Source: Chlamydomonas sphaeroides | Lineage: Eukaryota > Chlorophyta > Chlorophyceae > Chlamydomonadales > Chlamydomonadaceae | Length of the DNA stretch: 64,000 bases | Reading direction: 5' to 3' | Assembly: GCA_001662425.1 (NCBI GenBank) | Contig: BDDC01000144.1 | Location: 34,991-98,990 of the forward strand | Shown: positions 48,312 through 60,800 of the stretch, piece after piece | How the letters are laid out: each line of letters begins with the position of its first letter | Position numbering within the stretch: the first letter of the stretch is position 1 | Position numbers and translations under genes: made by a program | Notes under the pieces: generated by a model | The model's input: the letters and a program-made list of their open reading frames with translations, nothing else | What the model was told of the DNA's origin: nothing | Databases searched by the model: none

Positions 48312-51300
48312 TGCGCGATATCTGCAAGGTGGGGCAGCGGCACGGGCGGCATGGTTGACAGGCAGAATGTTCGCCTGGACCCGCCAGGTGGCAGGCACGC
48401 GGTGCCGACCGCACGTCGTCGCGCGCCGTCGCGCGCTGACTAGCCAGGCTTCGTGACGACACGACAGCCCAATTGGATATATTGCCCCTGTATCAGCTAC
48501 AGTTGCTGCTGCCATCTCTCTGTTAAGTTGTGGTACGTGTGCGGTGATGAGAATCCTGTTAGCTGCACGACATGACCATTCCCGCGCTTGCAGCTTTTCA
48601 ATTGTTTCGTGGGATATGCGCGTAAAATTAAATCCCATCAACGCGCGGCGCGCGGAAGCTTCCGGCAATCCCATCGCCGCGCTTGCACGCAGTTCACTAA
48701 GCTACAGAATTCATATTGTAGGCGAGTGATTGAAGCTCCACATGTCCCACGCATATTTACAGAAACGTTCACGCGACCAACATGCACGTCGTTGCGCCCC
48801 TGGCGCAGGAGGCTTACTCGCCGCCAATAGCGCTGCTTGATCGATTTCAGTGGCGTGACTGAGAGCAGGCCACTGTGGGCTCACGATTCCGTGCTCGGCA
48901 TCTCGTGCGCACTGCTAAGAGCGATATGAAGCAGGTGCAGCGTGCCAGAGTATGGAAACGCTCGTCGCATGAACATTCAGTGCAGGCGTGCTAGGAGTAG
49001 GACCCGTTTGAACTGTGGCTGTCCATATCAGTACATGAAATTTTATGTCAGACAGCGCTTGGAATGGAGCCACCCACCCTCCCCTGTCAGCACCAGCGCA
49101 CCCGCCCCCCCTGCGCCCCACCGTGCCGGTCCACCTCAGATGCAACCGGCGCCACGTTCCACAGCCCCCCCTCTCTCGCCGACCCCCGCGCAGCTTCTGT
49201 CGCAGCCTGTACTGGCGTATTGGCCAGCTGTACGCACGGCTGTACGGCGCCCGCCTGCTGGCGCGCCTCGTGGCGTCGCCCTCTTCTTGCACCTGCCCCT
49301 CACAGGCGCTCTTCCCACTGCCACTGGCGCGGGATAGATAACCCTAGGCTAGGCTACTCCGTCCCGTCGGCACAACTCTCCTTGCTACGCGATGACCATT
49401 CCGAAGCCTACTGACCAAGCCGCCGCACGCTGACCCTATTCCACATGTTCACTTCCGGTTGCGTTATGGGGTTGGGCCGGGCCGCTAGGCGCCAGTGGCA
49501 GTTACTCGGTCTCTGGCGTAAGGCGCGCGCCACCAGGTGAGTTGGTCGGCTGCCGCGTGCCGCTGCGTGGCTACGCGCTACCCTGCGTGCTTGTTTGCCT
49601 GCTTGGCCCCCCGTCACGGCGGCTATGGGTGGATTGTCGTTTTCGCAGAATTGCAGGTCCAGGTTATAGGTTATTGACGTCGTTCTTCTGTTTGTAATGG
49701 AGCATCTTGCCAGCCGCCGAAAATGCCGCTGCTGCTGCTGCAGCCGCCTCAAGGTTTTGGTTGGCAAGGCGGTCCAGGACAGCCTCAGCCTAGGAAGTGC
49801 CGGTTATTATATGGAGAAGGACAAGACAAGGCAGCAGAGTTTGTATTAGCTTAATCCATGCGGACTAGCACGAACTGAACTGCTGGCTAATCGGGCGGCC
49901 AGGGCCGCAGCGCTGCGCCCAGGTGCGCCCGTGAGGGCCCCTGCCGCACCGTGCTGTGCCGTGTGTTGGGGTGACCGAGCGGTGTGGCAGCCGCGGGCCT
50001 AGGTGTGGGCTTCCAAAAGCCGTCCATGCCTGTGCTCAAGACTGCCTGTTACAGGGCCAAATGCCACGCTCATTCCTCAGTTGAAAGGGGCAACCCGGCA
50101 ATGGAAATTGAAACTATCCTTGAAAGTGACGCACGCCGACCCCGTTGCGACTATGCTACGCCGCGCTCGCTCACCGCACGCTTTAAGCACAGCTAGGGCG
50201 CGACTCCTCCACCCACGGCTATAGCACAGGCTCAGGCACTGCCTGCCCCTGTCATCCAGCGACACCTTCGCCACCGGATGCCAAACCTCTGGACCGCTGG
50301 GATTGCCCATCCCCGAATGAAGGACACCAGGCCGGCCTTCGCGTCCGACGGCCCGGCCCGGCATCCATGGCTCGCGAGCCAACAGCCACGGGGGGGCGCT
50401 ACTTCCGCAGCCGCCCGGCCGGTCGGCAGGGCCCCTTCCTGCACGCCCGCGCAAGTCTCAAGGCGCGTGCGGGCGCGCGCATGGGGTAAGCAAGGGTGCA
50501 CTGTAGCCGTTGGCGCAGCCTGCCCAGCACGGTGTCAATGGGACCGTCCGATTCCCGCCCCTCACTTCGCCTGTGACACCTACATTGGCGCCAGCGCCTT
50601 GCGGCATCAGGCCTGAGACGCCAGAGCCCCTCGCCGACGCACCACAACCAGCTGCCCTGTCGGCGGCCCCGAGGAGACCGCAACCTCTCGCGGCTGTCTG
50701 CGCTGCGCGTCGTGCACAGCTTGAACCGCAGAGGCAACGGCATGACCCAGGCGCGCGAGGCAGGACGTGCGTCGGACATGCGCCCGTCCCAGTGCCCCGG
50801 ATGCCGCTTACGAAGGCAATGCGTGCGTCGGTGCCTTCGGCTTCATGTCGAGACAGCTACCGGGGCAGCGGCGGTTGGGACGTCTCCGAGGTTGGGGCGA
50901 GGTGCGCATCGGAGCTGCGCGGCCGCGCGTGTGTAGATCACAGCCAGGGCACTGGTCAGGGACAACCGGTGAGGGAGCGGCCGAGGCACCGCCGGAGGGT
51001 CCGCCCGGGGGGCCCGAAGCGCCGCGGGGCAGGGCACCGGGCGGCAGAGGAGGGGCCGCGAGGCCCGCGGCGCCGGGCAGCGGCTGAGCGGCGAGGAGGC
51101 ATCCGAGGAGTTGGAGCCTTGTAACAGTGGAGAATAGTAAGGGCCATGCTTGGGAGAAATGGAGCGGCGAACATGCGTCCAAGCCAGCGCCACCGTGGCC
51201 ACTTTGGCAGCCGCCGCAACCGCCGCTGATGTCGCAGCTGCCGCGGCGACACGAGGTTCATTGCGTAAATGCCGCGGCCGTGCATGCTAATGCTGAGTTC

Positions 51301-51825
51301 ACTGGCGCTACGAATTGGTTGCTGCCCGGCCCACCGTGCAGTCCGCACACGGCGGCCTCAGGCGCCGCTGGACAGGGCGTGGCAGGGCGCCGATGGAGAG
51401 AGCGCCCCCGGCCCGCGGAGATGGGCGGCGGCTCCGTGGCGACGGGATAGCCGAGGGGACGGATCCACATGTAGGGGGTTGGGAGGGTTGGACTGGGGAA
51501 GGGTTGGACAGGGGAACTTCGGAATGATGTAAGGGTTCGACAGAGCGGCGAGCACACGGCGTCGCGGCGGCATGCGGCATCGGCCTTGCGCGCTTCGGCG
51601 ATGGGGCAGACGACCAGACGTAAGCCGGGTCTTGGCGTGCAGGGGGTATTGCTGGGGGAATCGAGGACCATGGGCACGCGAGCCCGGTCGGTCGGGGGGC
51701 GAGCGGGTGATGGCGCGAATAGGGGAAAGCTGCGGGTTCCCGCGCTTTCTTTCATGCAACCTTCAGGGCTCCAAGCAGACGCCCACGCATACCCAGCTGT
51801 AACAGATGTAGGCCCATCCTAAACA
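48312..51825. other. Divergent intergenic region, no confident gene
   Basis: This 3.5-kb stretch separates the divergently oriented giant gene and GCP5 and presumably contains both promoters. I see no TATA-type element I would defend. Open frames here are short and of skewed composition. A plus-strand frame at 49045-49341 ends in a protein-like stretch (SLYWRIGQLYARLYGARLLA), but it has no start context, no splice partners and no recognisable domain. A copy of a dispersed repeat lies at 50941-51109. Confidence 0.6.
50941..51109 (-). repeat. Dispersed repeat, copy 1 (inverted relative to copy 2)
   Basis: Read on the minus strand, this stretch is closely similar to 60455-60602 on the plus strand, sharing for example GCCGCTGCCCGGCGCCGCGG and CCCCTCCTCTGCCGCCCGG. 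One copy is upstream of GCP5, the other in its last intron. Both can be read as similar Arg/Pro-rich peptides, but no transposase or terminal repeat is visible. I interpret it as a fragment of an interspersed element. Confidence 0.75.
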
Positions 51826-54800
51826 ATGGCGTCAAAGTTCAAGCAGAAGCAAGAACAGAAACGCGAGGCGCTGTGCCGAAAGCTTCTCACATGCTGTCTA
51901 CCGTCGTTGACTGAGGTCAGTAATCGTGTGACGAATTGAACGACGCTGGCATTGATGCAGCTGCTCAAGGCTGTCGCACTGGCTCAATTGCAGGAACACG
52001 ACCCAGCCAACTTCGGTACAGCGCTACACTACGTGGTATCAAATCTTTCAGAGCCCACGCTGCATGTGGACGCGCGCGACGAGGAGGCATGGTACAACAG
52101 GTCCGCGCCGCTGACCGAATGCCCATAACTGCCATCCCGAGCCTTTCCCCAGCCCTGACCACGCCGACCCTTCTGCTGTGAACGCCTGCACCCATCCACA
52201 GCCTGGCGCTGCGTTGCGATGAGGACTCCCAGCAGTTTAAGGCGGCCCGGCTGAGGCAGCTGCTGCAGGAGCTGCATGGCCTCGGGCTGCAGGTAAGGCC
52301 ACCCTGGCGCGCGTATCTTGCCGACCCGCGACCCCGACCGCCGCCTCCGCCTCGCGTCGACTTGCGTGAATCCAAATGCATATCACCTAGCGACCATGAC
52401 GCGGACCCGCACCTCACCCGAAGCCGCTCGTTTCTTGCGCACACCCCCACCCGCACCCCCCAGAGCGCCTACCCCGACCCCGAAGCTCGCATCCTCGCGC
52501 TGCTGCGCTCAATCGCGGGGCGGCCACTGGACACGTCCGCACAGGATGTGGCCGCAGCCGCGCAGCGCCGTCACCAGCAGCGCGCGGCGCAGGCCCAGCA
52601 GGCGGCTGCCGCGGAGGCGGCGTACCGGGCCTCCGTCGCAGCCGAGCTGCGCAGCGACGACGAGGGGGATGAGGAGGGGCAGGGCGGCCGCACGTACAGC
52701 TCGGACTCAACGCTAAGCGACTGGAGCGACGACGATGACGGCGCGGCCTCGGGCGCACACGCGGGCGGGCGATGGGGAGCAGGCGGGCTGGGTGCGGCGG
52801 CCGCCGCTGGGCCGTATGGGCACAGCGCTGGCGGCGCTGGCGCGCGGCAGCAGCAGGCAAGGCGGCTGCGGGGGCGGCGGCAAGCAGGATGGGCGAGGGC
52901 ACAGGGGGTGTGGCGCTCCCGTGGGGAGGCGTCTCGTGGGCGGCTTGCATGACGCTGCGTGCCTGCATGCTGCCGCCGCCCGCGCAGGCAGCGGCTCCCT
53001 CTGCGCCACAGGTGCCCTGGTCGACAGCCGCAAGGTAAGCTCGACACCACCCCACCTAACCCTAAAAACCCAACTCGACGGCCTCGATCGCGCTCGCCGC
53101 CAACTGACAAGCCTTTCGTCTCCCCCGCCGCCTGCCGCCGTGCCGCCAGTCCCGCCGCGTCACTTCTGGCCGACCCGGACCCCTCCACCGGCCGCCCGAG
53201 GATCCCCACCGGGCCCGAAGTGGCCCCTCCGGGCAGCCTGAGCGACCGCCTATCCGCCGCTGCCGGCCTGCCGCCGTCGCTGGGGGCGCTGGTGACGCCG
53301 CCGGCCCGCGTCATGCTGGCGCTGCTGGCGGCGCTGCAGGTGGGTGGCTGGGGTCGGAGCTCCGCAGGCTGCGGGCAGAACCATGCCATGGGTGCCTGCG
53401 AGGGGCCATCCGGACAGGGAGCACGGCGGCATGTGGATCCAGGGGGTGACTGCGCGCACCGCCGGGGGGTGGGCACCCACCGCTGTTCGTGCGGCTGTGC
53501 CCTCGTGCCGATGTTTGCGCCCAGCCCGCGCCCTGCGCCCGACCTCGTGGCCCTACGCCCCCCCCCCCCCCCCAGGGCCGCACCAGCGACCTCATCCCTT
53601 GGGACCCCGCCAGCAGCAGGTGGGGCACAGCTCGCGGCAGCGTTGGGCAGAGCTGCCAACGGGAGGGGACTGTCAAAGGCCACTTGCTCACGGTTGGACG
53701 CAGGGCGAGCGCGGGCAAGGGCCTCGGTGCCGCTGGGGAGGGCAAGGGTGAGGCGGTGAGCTCACATCGTCGCCAATGCGGATGGCACGCCGCCGCCGAG
53801 GCCGAGTACGGGGATGCGCGGCAGGCTCAAAGCGATCGCCGCCGTCTCATACTCGATGCGGGTCACTGCTCGCGCCGCTGCTGTCCCCCTTCATCGTCCT
53901 CCCCCTCACACGCCGGCCCCCTCCCTCCCAACCGCCCGCTGCCCTCCCCGCCAGCTTCGTCCCCGCGCCCGAGCTGTACCTGTGCGCCAGCATCTCGCCC
54001 GGCACCATGCGCACCGCCGTCAGGCCGCTGCTCCGCGCCGCCGGCGCCCTCCGGCGGCTGCAGGAATGGCTCGGCGCCTGCCTGGACTGGCGGCGCCGCC
54101 AGCTGGCGGCACGGATGGCGGCGCACATGGCGCAGCAGCGGGCAGGCCCGACGGCAGGGGCCACGGCGGCTGCCGCAGGGGCAGCGGAGCAGCGGGTGGC
54201 CGAGGGCGTCGACGTGCCGGCCTGGCTGCTGCAGGCGGCGGGGCTCACGGTACCGGGCGGTCCGAGGCCCGGTGGGGGCGGCGCCAGGGGCGGGCTGCCG
54301 TCGGGGCGCCCCGGCGCCGGCCTGGCCGTCGTGCCGGGGCCGACGCTGCTGGCGGTGCTGCAGGTGCGGCGTGCGAGCGGAGTGGAGCGCGGCGGGGGTT
54401 GCTCGCACCAGCCAATGGTGTTCGTGCCATCCTGTTGCTGCCTGCCGGGGGGCACCGGGGTATACCTTGCAGGCCATCCGCCTCGCCCCCCGGTCACGCG
54501 CCCGTGGTGCTGCTGTGACGCCGCTGCCCATGTGCCCATGTGGGGCGCAGGCCGCCGCCGAGTGCCTCCACGCGCTGCACACGCCGCTGGTGGCGCTGGA
54601 GCAGTCCATCACCACCGCAGCCGTGGCCGCAGCCGAGGGGGGCTTGCCGGGCTGCAGCGCCCTGGCGGGGCTGCCCAGCGTGCAGCGGCTGCTGCTGTCG
54701 CTGCAGCCCTTCCTGCGCCGCGCCGGCGGCCTGACGGCGGCAGTGGGCGAGGTGTGCCGCGCGGTGGTGGTGCAGGCGGAGGCGCAGCTGGCGGAGGCGG

Positions 54801-57800
54801 CGCAGGCGGAGGCGGAGGCGCGCCGTCGGCAGGAGCAGCAGCAGCGTGACAAGGAGGCGGCGGGCGCAGGCGGGGGCGGGGGCGCGGCCGGTGCTGGGGG
54901 CAGAGGGGCGGGGGGCCCAGGCTGGCAGTCGGCACGGCAGCGGGACGCGGCGCCGCCGGCGGAAGCCTCGACGCCAGCTGGGCCGCTGGCCCTCTCGCCG
55001 GGCCTGGCGCTGCGGCTGCAGGTGAGGGGGGGATCGGTGTGCTGCTACCGTCACCAGTCAGCTGAGCGGCTCCTTATCCACACCCACGCACGCGGTTGGC
55101 CCCACCCCAACCCCAACGGTACCAGTATTCGTCCCTTGGCCCCGCCCGATTGCCGCAGGCGAGTCTGGTACTTGAGACCCTGCACGCCGCCAACGAGAGG
55201 GGCTGGCTCGATGGCGCCTTCAGGGTGAGAGGGCGCGGGGCGGGGGCAGTGGCACCGCTGCTCCAGGCGCCCTGCACCCGTACGGTGCGGGCCTGCCTGC
55301 TGGCTAGGTAGGGCGTGCGCCCGGCGGCGTGGCCCTTCCCCGAAACCGTTAACCTCCTTCCCTCCCCACAACCGTGTACCTCCGTCCTGACCTTTTCTGC
55401 CACAAACCCTCGCAGCCCCTCGAGTCCCACGGCCACCGCTGCATGCTGCTGTACCTGTACCTGGCCGCCCTGGAGCCCTGCCTGGAGGGGCTGGAGGCGT
55501 GGCTGTGGGCCGACGGGCCGCCACCGGCGCCGTCAGCGGGCGGCGCCGCCGGCGGAGGAGGCGGGGCAGGCGCGGTCTGGGACGGGGAGCTGCCTGCGGA
55601 CTTCTTCATCGCGCGGGGCGGCTCGCGGGGCAGAGAGGTGTGGCCGCAGCGGGGGCAGGGAGGCGGGATGAGCTGCATGGGGGCGCGCGCGCCGGCCGGC
55701 TGCGCCTTGGCCTTCCTCCATGTGCGGCTTGCCCTGGCCATCTATCGCCCTTGCGATCCACCGCCGGACCGCGGGCCCCATGCGCCCGCTGCCGCGGCCC
55801 CCTGCCCACCCCAGGTGCCGCCCGACCACCCCAACTTCTGGCGCGAGGGCTACCTGCCCCTCACCCGGCCGCAGCAGCCGCAGCAGCCGCCGCAGCAACA
55901 CGCAGCCGCAGTGGGGGCCTCGCAGCAGTCCCCAGGCGACGGCTCCGGCCCCGGCGCAGGCGCCGGCGCCTGCCTGTGCCCTCCCTTCCTGGAGGCGCTC
56001 ATGCCCAGCATCATGGCTGCAGGTGGGGCGGGGCGGGGCGGTGGTGGTGGGCGGTGGTGAAGGGGGCCCAAGGCGTGGGGAAGGGGCGGCGGTGGATGGG
56101 GAGTGGCGCATGGCAGCGAGGCAGGGCTCAGTGCAGCGGCCAGGGGGCGCGGCAGGTGCCAGGGCAACGTGAGCCCGTGAGGCCAGTCAATGTCGGCTGC
56201 GGCTGCTCCGTCCGCGGCACGCACCAGCGAACCCGAGTGCGCATTTCGCACGCACGAGCCCCCGGGGCCGGCTGCAGAGCAGGCCGTGCCCGGACTGTGC
56301 CGCCAGGCTGCCGCTGAACGCCGGCTCAGACTGCAGCACGGTCGTTGTTATGATTGTTCCACGCGTGACCTGGCGGGCTTGTTCCCCAGGCAAGTCACTG
56401 CGCCTCCGCCAGCGCGAGGCTGACGGCCTGGAGGAGGCGGGCGCAGCCGCCGCCGCCACCGCCGGCTCGTCCGGACCCGGCTACGGCGTCGCCGGCGCGG
56501 CCGTGCTGGATCCGGTCGCGCTGGAGGAGTCGTACGCGATGTACGGCCTGGATCTGTACGACGGGGCCGGGCAGGAGCCGCACATATCGAGATTGTTCGG
56601 CGGCGGCGGTGGCGGGCGGGACCTGCGGCGGTCGCTCATGGAGCGCCTCATGTCGTACGTTGGCGTACAACCCAGTGCGTCATCGGGGCCGGCGCAGTAC
56701 GGCAGCCGTGGTCACCTGCCGCTGCTCGCCGTGACGCCGCCAAGGCCGGGCAGCCTCGCGCCGCCAGAGTCGGCGCCAGGGACGGCCGCTCGGCACGGGA
56801 CGGCGCCGCCGGGCGGGGCCGCCGGCGCCGCCGCACTTGCGCCAGACGCCGTCGCGCAGGGCTTCTGGACGCGCATGGAGTCGGCCTCCGCGCGGCTGCG
56901 GGCGCTGTGCGCTGGCGGCGGCGGCGGCGGCGGCGGCGCGGTTGCCGCCGCTGCGGCTTGGGCTCCGGTGTCGGCGGCGGCGATGTTAGCGCTGCCGCAC
57001 GGAGCCGGCGCGGCCAGCGGCTCGCCGGTGACGCCGCTGGAATGCGGAGCCGCCAGCGGCGGCAGCAGCCCAGGCGATAGCGCAGCCGACGCTCCGCCCC
57101 ATGGCAGCGCCGCTAGGCGCGATCTGCATGCCTGGCGCGAGGGCGCTGCCGCCGGTGGGGAAGCCGGCAGCACCAGCGCAGAGCCCGCGGTCGAGCCGTT
57201 TGGGGCTGGCAACCCCTGGGTGTCGAGTCGGTGCGAGGAGCTGATGCGGCCGATGGCGTCGGCGTCGAGCGCAGGCGGCGGCGGCGGCGCGTGGCAGCAG
57301 CCGCTGAGCGGACCCATGTGAGGCTGCTTCTGAAGGGCTGAGGGCCGACGTGCCCATGTGTTGGTATCGAGAGCTGCCGCCGTTGTGCCCCCTCGCAGGC
57401 TCCGCATGCAGCGCCTGCTGCGCCGCCGACCGGCAGCCGCCGCGCCGCCCGACTCCGGGGCCGGCTCCCTGGCTGCCGCTCGGCAGCGGCCCGTGCTGGG
57501 CGCCCACGCGCACCCGGCGCTGGCGGCGCTGCTGGCGCAGGCGTGCGGCCTTGAGGAGCCGGAGCAGGACGGGGGGGCGGCGGCGGCGGCGGGTCCGGGG
57601 CCGGGTCGGGGAGGTCCCGAAGGGCTCCCGGGCCCTGGTCCCAGCCCTGGCGCCGGGCGTCCCTTGGGCCTGCCGCACCTGTCAGAGCTGCTGCAGAGGG
57701 GCCTCACCGAGCCCTTGCAGGACAGGGTGAGGCCAAGGGGGCGATTCAGCCAAGTGGCGCTGCGCCCAGTGCCCCCTCCACAGCGCCCCTCCCCTTTCGT

Positions 57801-60800
57801 CTCCTCCAACCACCGTCCCCTCAGGCCGACCATGTGAACGACGCCCTACTGCTCAAGCTGCTTGGGGGCTGGGGACTGGAGGTGGGTGGCGCTGGGGGTC
57901 GCTGGGAGCGAGGTAACCAAGATCCCCATGGACACACCGCTTTTTCTTTTCCCCATTCCCCCTCCTCGCCCCACCGCCCCAGTCCCGGCTCGCCGCGCTG
58001 CCCTCTGTCTTCCTGCTCTCCTCGCCCGCGGCCCGGGGCTGGGCGGACGGCCTGGTGGCTGGGCTGCTGGAGGGCCACCGCCTGGGGGAGCCGCCCTTCG
58101 AGGAGGCGGCCCTGGAGGCAGCGCTGCACGTGAGGCGCGGTCCAGGGGGGGAAGGGCAGCACGGTTGGGGGCCGCACACCGTGTGCTGAGGCGCGGTCCA
58201 GGGGGCCGGACGCAGCGCGGGATAGGGTCACCTGCCGGCCGCGCAACGCGTGCTTGCCCGTCTCCCCCATCCCCATTGCCGAGTTGGCGCATCTCGCTGT
58301 GCCCGCAGGAGGCGCTTGCGGCGGCCAGCCCCGACGAGCCGCTGCCCCCGCCCGCCAGCCTGCTGCTGTCCGTCGCGCCGCAGCCGCCGGCCGCCACCTC
58401 GTCGTCAGCGGCGGCAGGCAGAGCAGGAGCGGGCGGAGGCGGAGGCGCGCCTGGCGGGCGCGGCGGGGCAGGAGGGGGTGGCGGGCTGCAAGAGGTCACG
58501 GCGCTGGACCGCAGGTGAGCCGAGGGGGGCCCGTTTGGCTCTGGCTTGATTTGGACCAGGGTTTGCACGAGGGCATGGTGCCCGCTTGGATCCCTGTGGT
58601 CCCTCCCGGCTGTGGCCCTCCGTGCAAGCCTCCTGCGCCCCCTCCACCACCCGCCTGCTCCCGCCCGCCTGCTCCCACCTTCCTATTCCCGCCTGCTCCC
58701 GCCCGCCCGGCACAGTGTGCTGGAGCTGGACCGGCTGTCCCTGGGCGTGGCGCCCTCCTGGGTGGTGGCGCTGGTGGCGGACGGAAGGGCGCTGCGGGCG
58801 TACAGCGCGGTGCGGCGGCCAGGGGGGGCGCGGCGAGGGATGGGCCCTAGTGGGCCCTAGTACGGGAAGCTAGCAGGAGCTGTCTTGTCATCAATGGCGC
58901 GGCGCACCAGAGTAGAGCCCAGCTGGCCGTTAAGCTGGGAAACAATCAGCCGAGTGGCGCGGGCCCATGCACGGTCATGTAAGCAGTGAGGCTCCGATAC
59001 AACACTCAGGGGTGTTCAGTTGCTCCCCTCACGTCCCTTATCTGCCCCTCCCTTCCCCTTCTGTCCCTCGGCCCCATAGGTGCTGGTGTTCAACCTGCAG
59101 CTGCGGTGGGTGCGGGCCGCGCTGGACTCCGCGCACAAGGCCGCCAGCTTGGCCTGGCGGGAGCGGCAGCGGCGCCGCCACGCCAACAGCTGGCCGCCGC
59201 TGCGGAGGCCAGGCGCGGGTGCGGCCGCAGGCGCAGGCGGTGTGCCTCGCAGCGCCAGCGCCGGCCGGGGCGGCATCGCCGACCGGCCCAGCTCTGCGGC
59301 TGCCGGCGGCGCGACCAGCAGCCCTCGGCCACACCGCATGAGCTACTCGGGCGACGCGCCGGCGGCAGGTGGCGGCGGCGCTGGCGGCACCGGCGGCGGC
59401 GGCGGCCTGCTGGACCGCCTGGTTGCGGCCCGGCGCGGCCGCATTGCCGCCGACGACCCCGACGCCGCCGCCGCGGTTGCGGCTGACGCTGCCGCTGACG
59501 CTGCGGCCACGCGGCACCACTGCGTGCTGTCCTCCATGCTGCACTTCATGTCGTGCCTGGAGCAGTGGGTGGCGGCGCAGCTGGTGTACGGCGCGTGGGC
59601 GCAGCTGGAGGAGGTGCGGCCACGGGGGCAGAGGGTGGTCGGGGACGAAATGGGAAGGGAAGGGGCCGGGTTGGGGTTGGGCTGGATGGGGGCCGGGCTC
59701 GGCAGGGCCTGGGTGACGTGCGGTTGATCCCCTCTCCCCTCGTCTTCCCTCCGCATCATGGTCCACCCCTGCTCTGCACCGACCCGCCACCTGTCCACCT
59801 AGCCCTAGCCCACGGCGCTGCGCCCCTCCCGGCCACCTGCAGGACCTGGCGGGCGCCCGCAGCCTGGACGACGTGTGCTCCGCCCACACCGCCTACACAG
59901 CCACGCTGCTGCGCCGCTGCTTCAGGTCAGGCGGCTCGCGGGCATGACGCCGGCGCGCTTGGCAGTGGGCTTGCGAGCTGGCTCAGGGCTTACGTGTGGC
60001 GAGGGGCCGTGGCGCCGAGTAGCGCGTGGACGACGCGGGGGTCGCCGAGCCGCCGCAACCCGTGCCGGCCCGCCAGCTGGCTGCGCAGCGGCTGCTCACG
60101 TGCCGTGCGTGCGCCGGTGCTCCGCCCCGGCGTCATCCTGCCCAACCCCGCCCCGCAGGCACCCCGGCGACGAGCAGTCACTGCACATGGGCGGGGCGCT
60201 GCGCTGGTGCCTGGACAGCTGCCTGCGCTTCGCGGCTGCCGTGTGCGGACTGTACGGCGGGGCGGGCGGCGCCAAGGTGAGGCGGCGGTGGGATGACACA
60301 CACTTACGGGAGGCCTGCTCTCCCCAGCATGCGAGGCCGCTGAGCAGGCACGCGCTTGGGCGGAGGTCCTCATGTAGCGAGCCTCAACTTCATCTTGGAA
60401 CTCGCCTCAACGTCCGTCCCTGCTTCTCCTGCCCCAATACTTGCACCACCCACCTCCGCTGCCTCCTCGCCGCGTAGCCGCTGCCCGGCGCCGCGGGAAT
60501 CGCGGCCCCTCCTCTGCCGCCCGGTGCCCTGCCCCGCGGCCCCTCGGGTGGATCCTCCGGCGGCGCCTCGGCCGTACCGTCCCCAGCCAGTGCCTTGGCG
60601 GAGAGGTTTGCACGTGAAGCAGAAGAGTCCAACACACACTTCGTCCGGTGGCAGGCCTACCTCATTTGTAACGCCAGCGCATCGGCGGTGCGTAGGGCAG
60701 GCTGGCCCCGAGGGTCGGGGTGTCAAAGCGAGACGGATCTCGTAGGCCTGGCAAGGGCCACATCCGTCGTGCTCAGCCCACGCGAACCCGGGTCACGAGC

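Noticed and set aside
48312..48674. Upstream extension of the giant gene to the Met at 48674
   Set aside because: The extra 121 residues are Arg/Ala/His-rich and would bury the signal peptide; the Met at 48311 gives a normal secretory N terminus.
49045..49341. Plus-strand frame with SLYWRIGQLYARLYGARLLA
   Set aside because: Only about 30 residues look protein-like, with no recognisable family, start or splice partner; kept as an observation, not a gene.
52571..53683. 370-codon minus-strand open frame opposite GCP5 exons 4-7
   Set aside because: It runs antisense across confirmed exons and introns of GCP5 and is Arg/Pro/Ala-rich, as expected from GC-rich codons.
56712..57833. 373-codon minus-strand open frame opposite GCP5 exons 13-14
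   Set aside because: Antisense shadow of the Gly/Ala-rich insertion; no motif and no independent promoter or splice signals.
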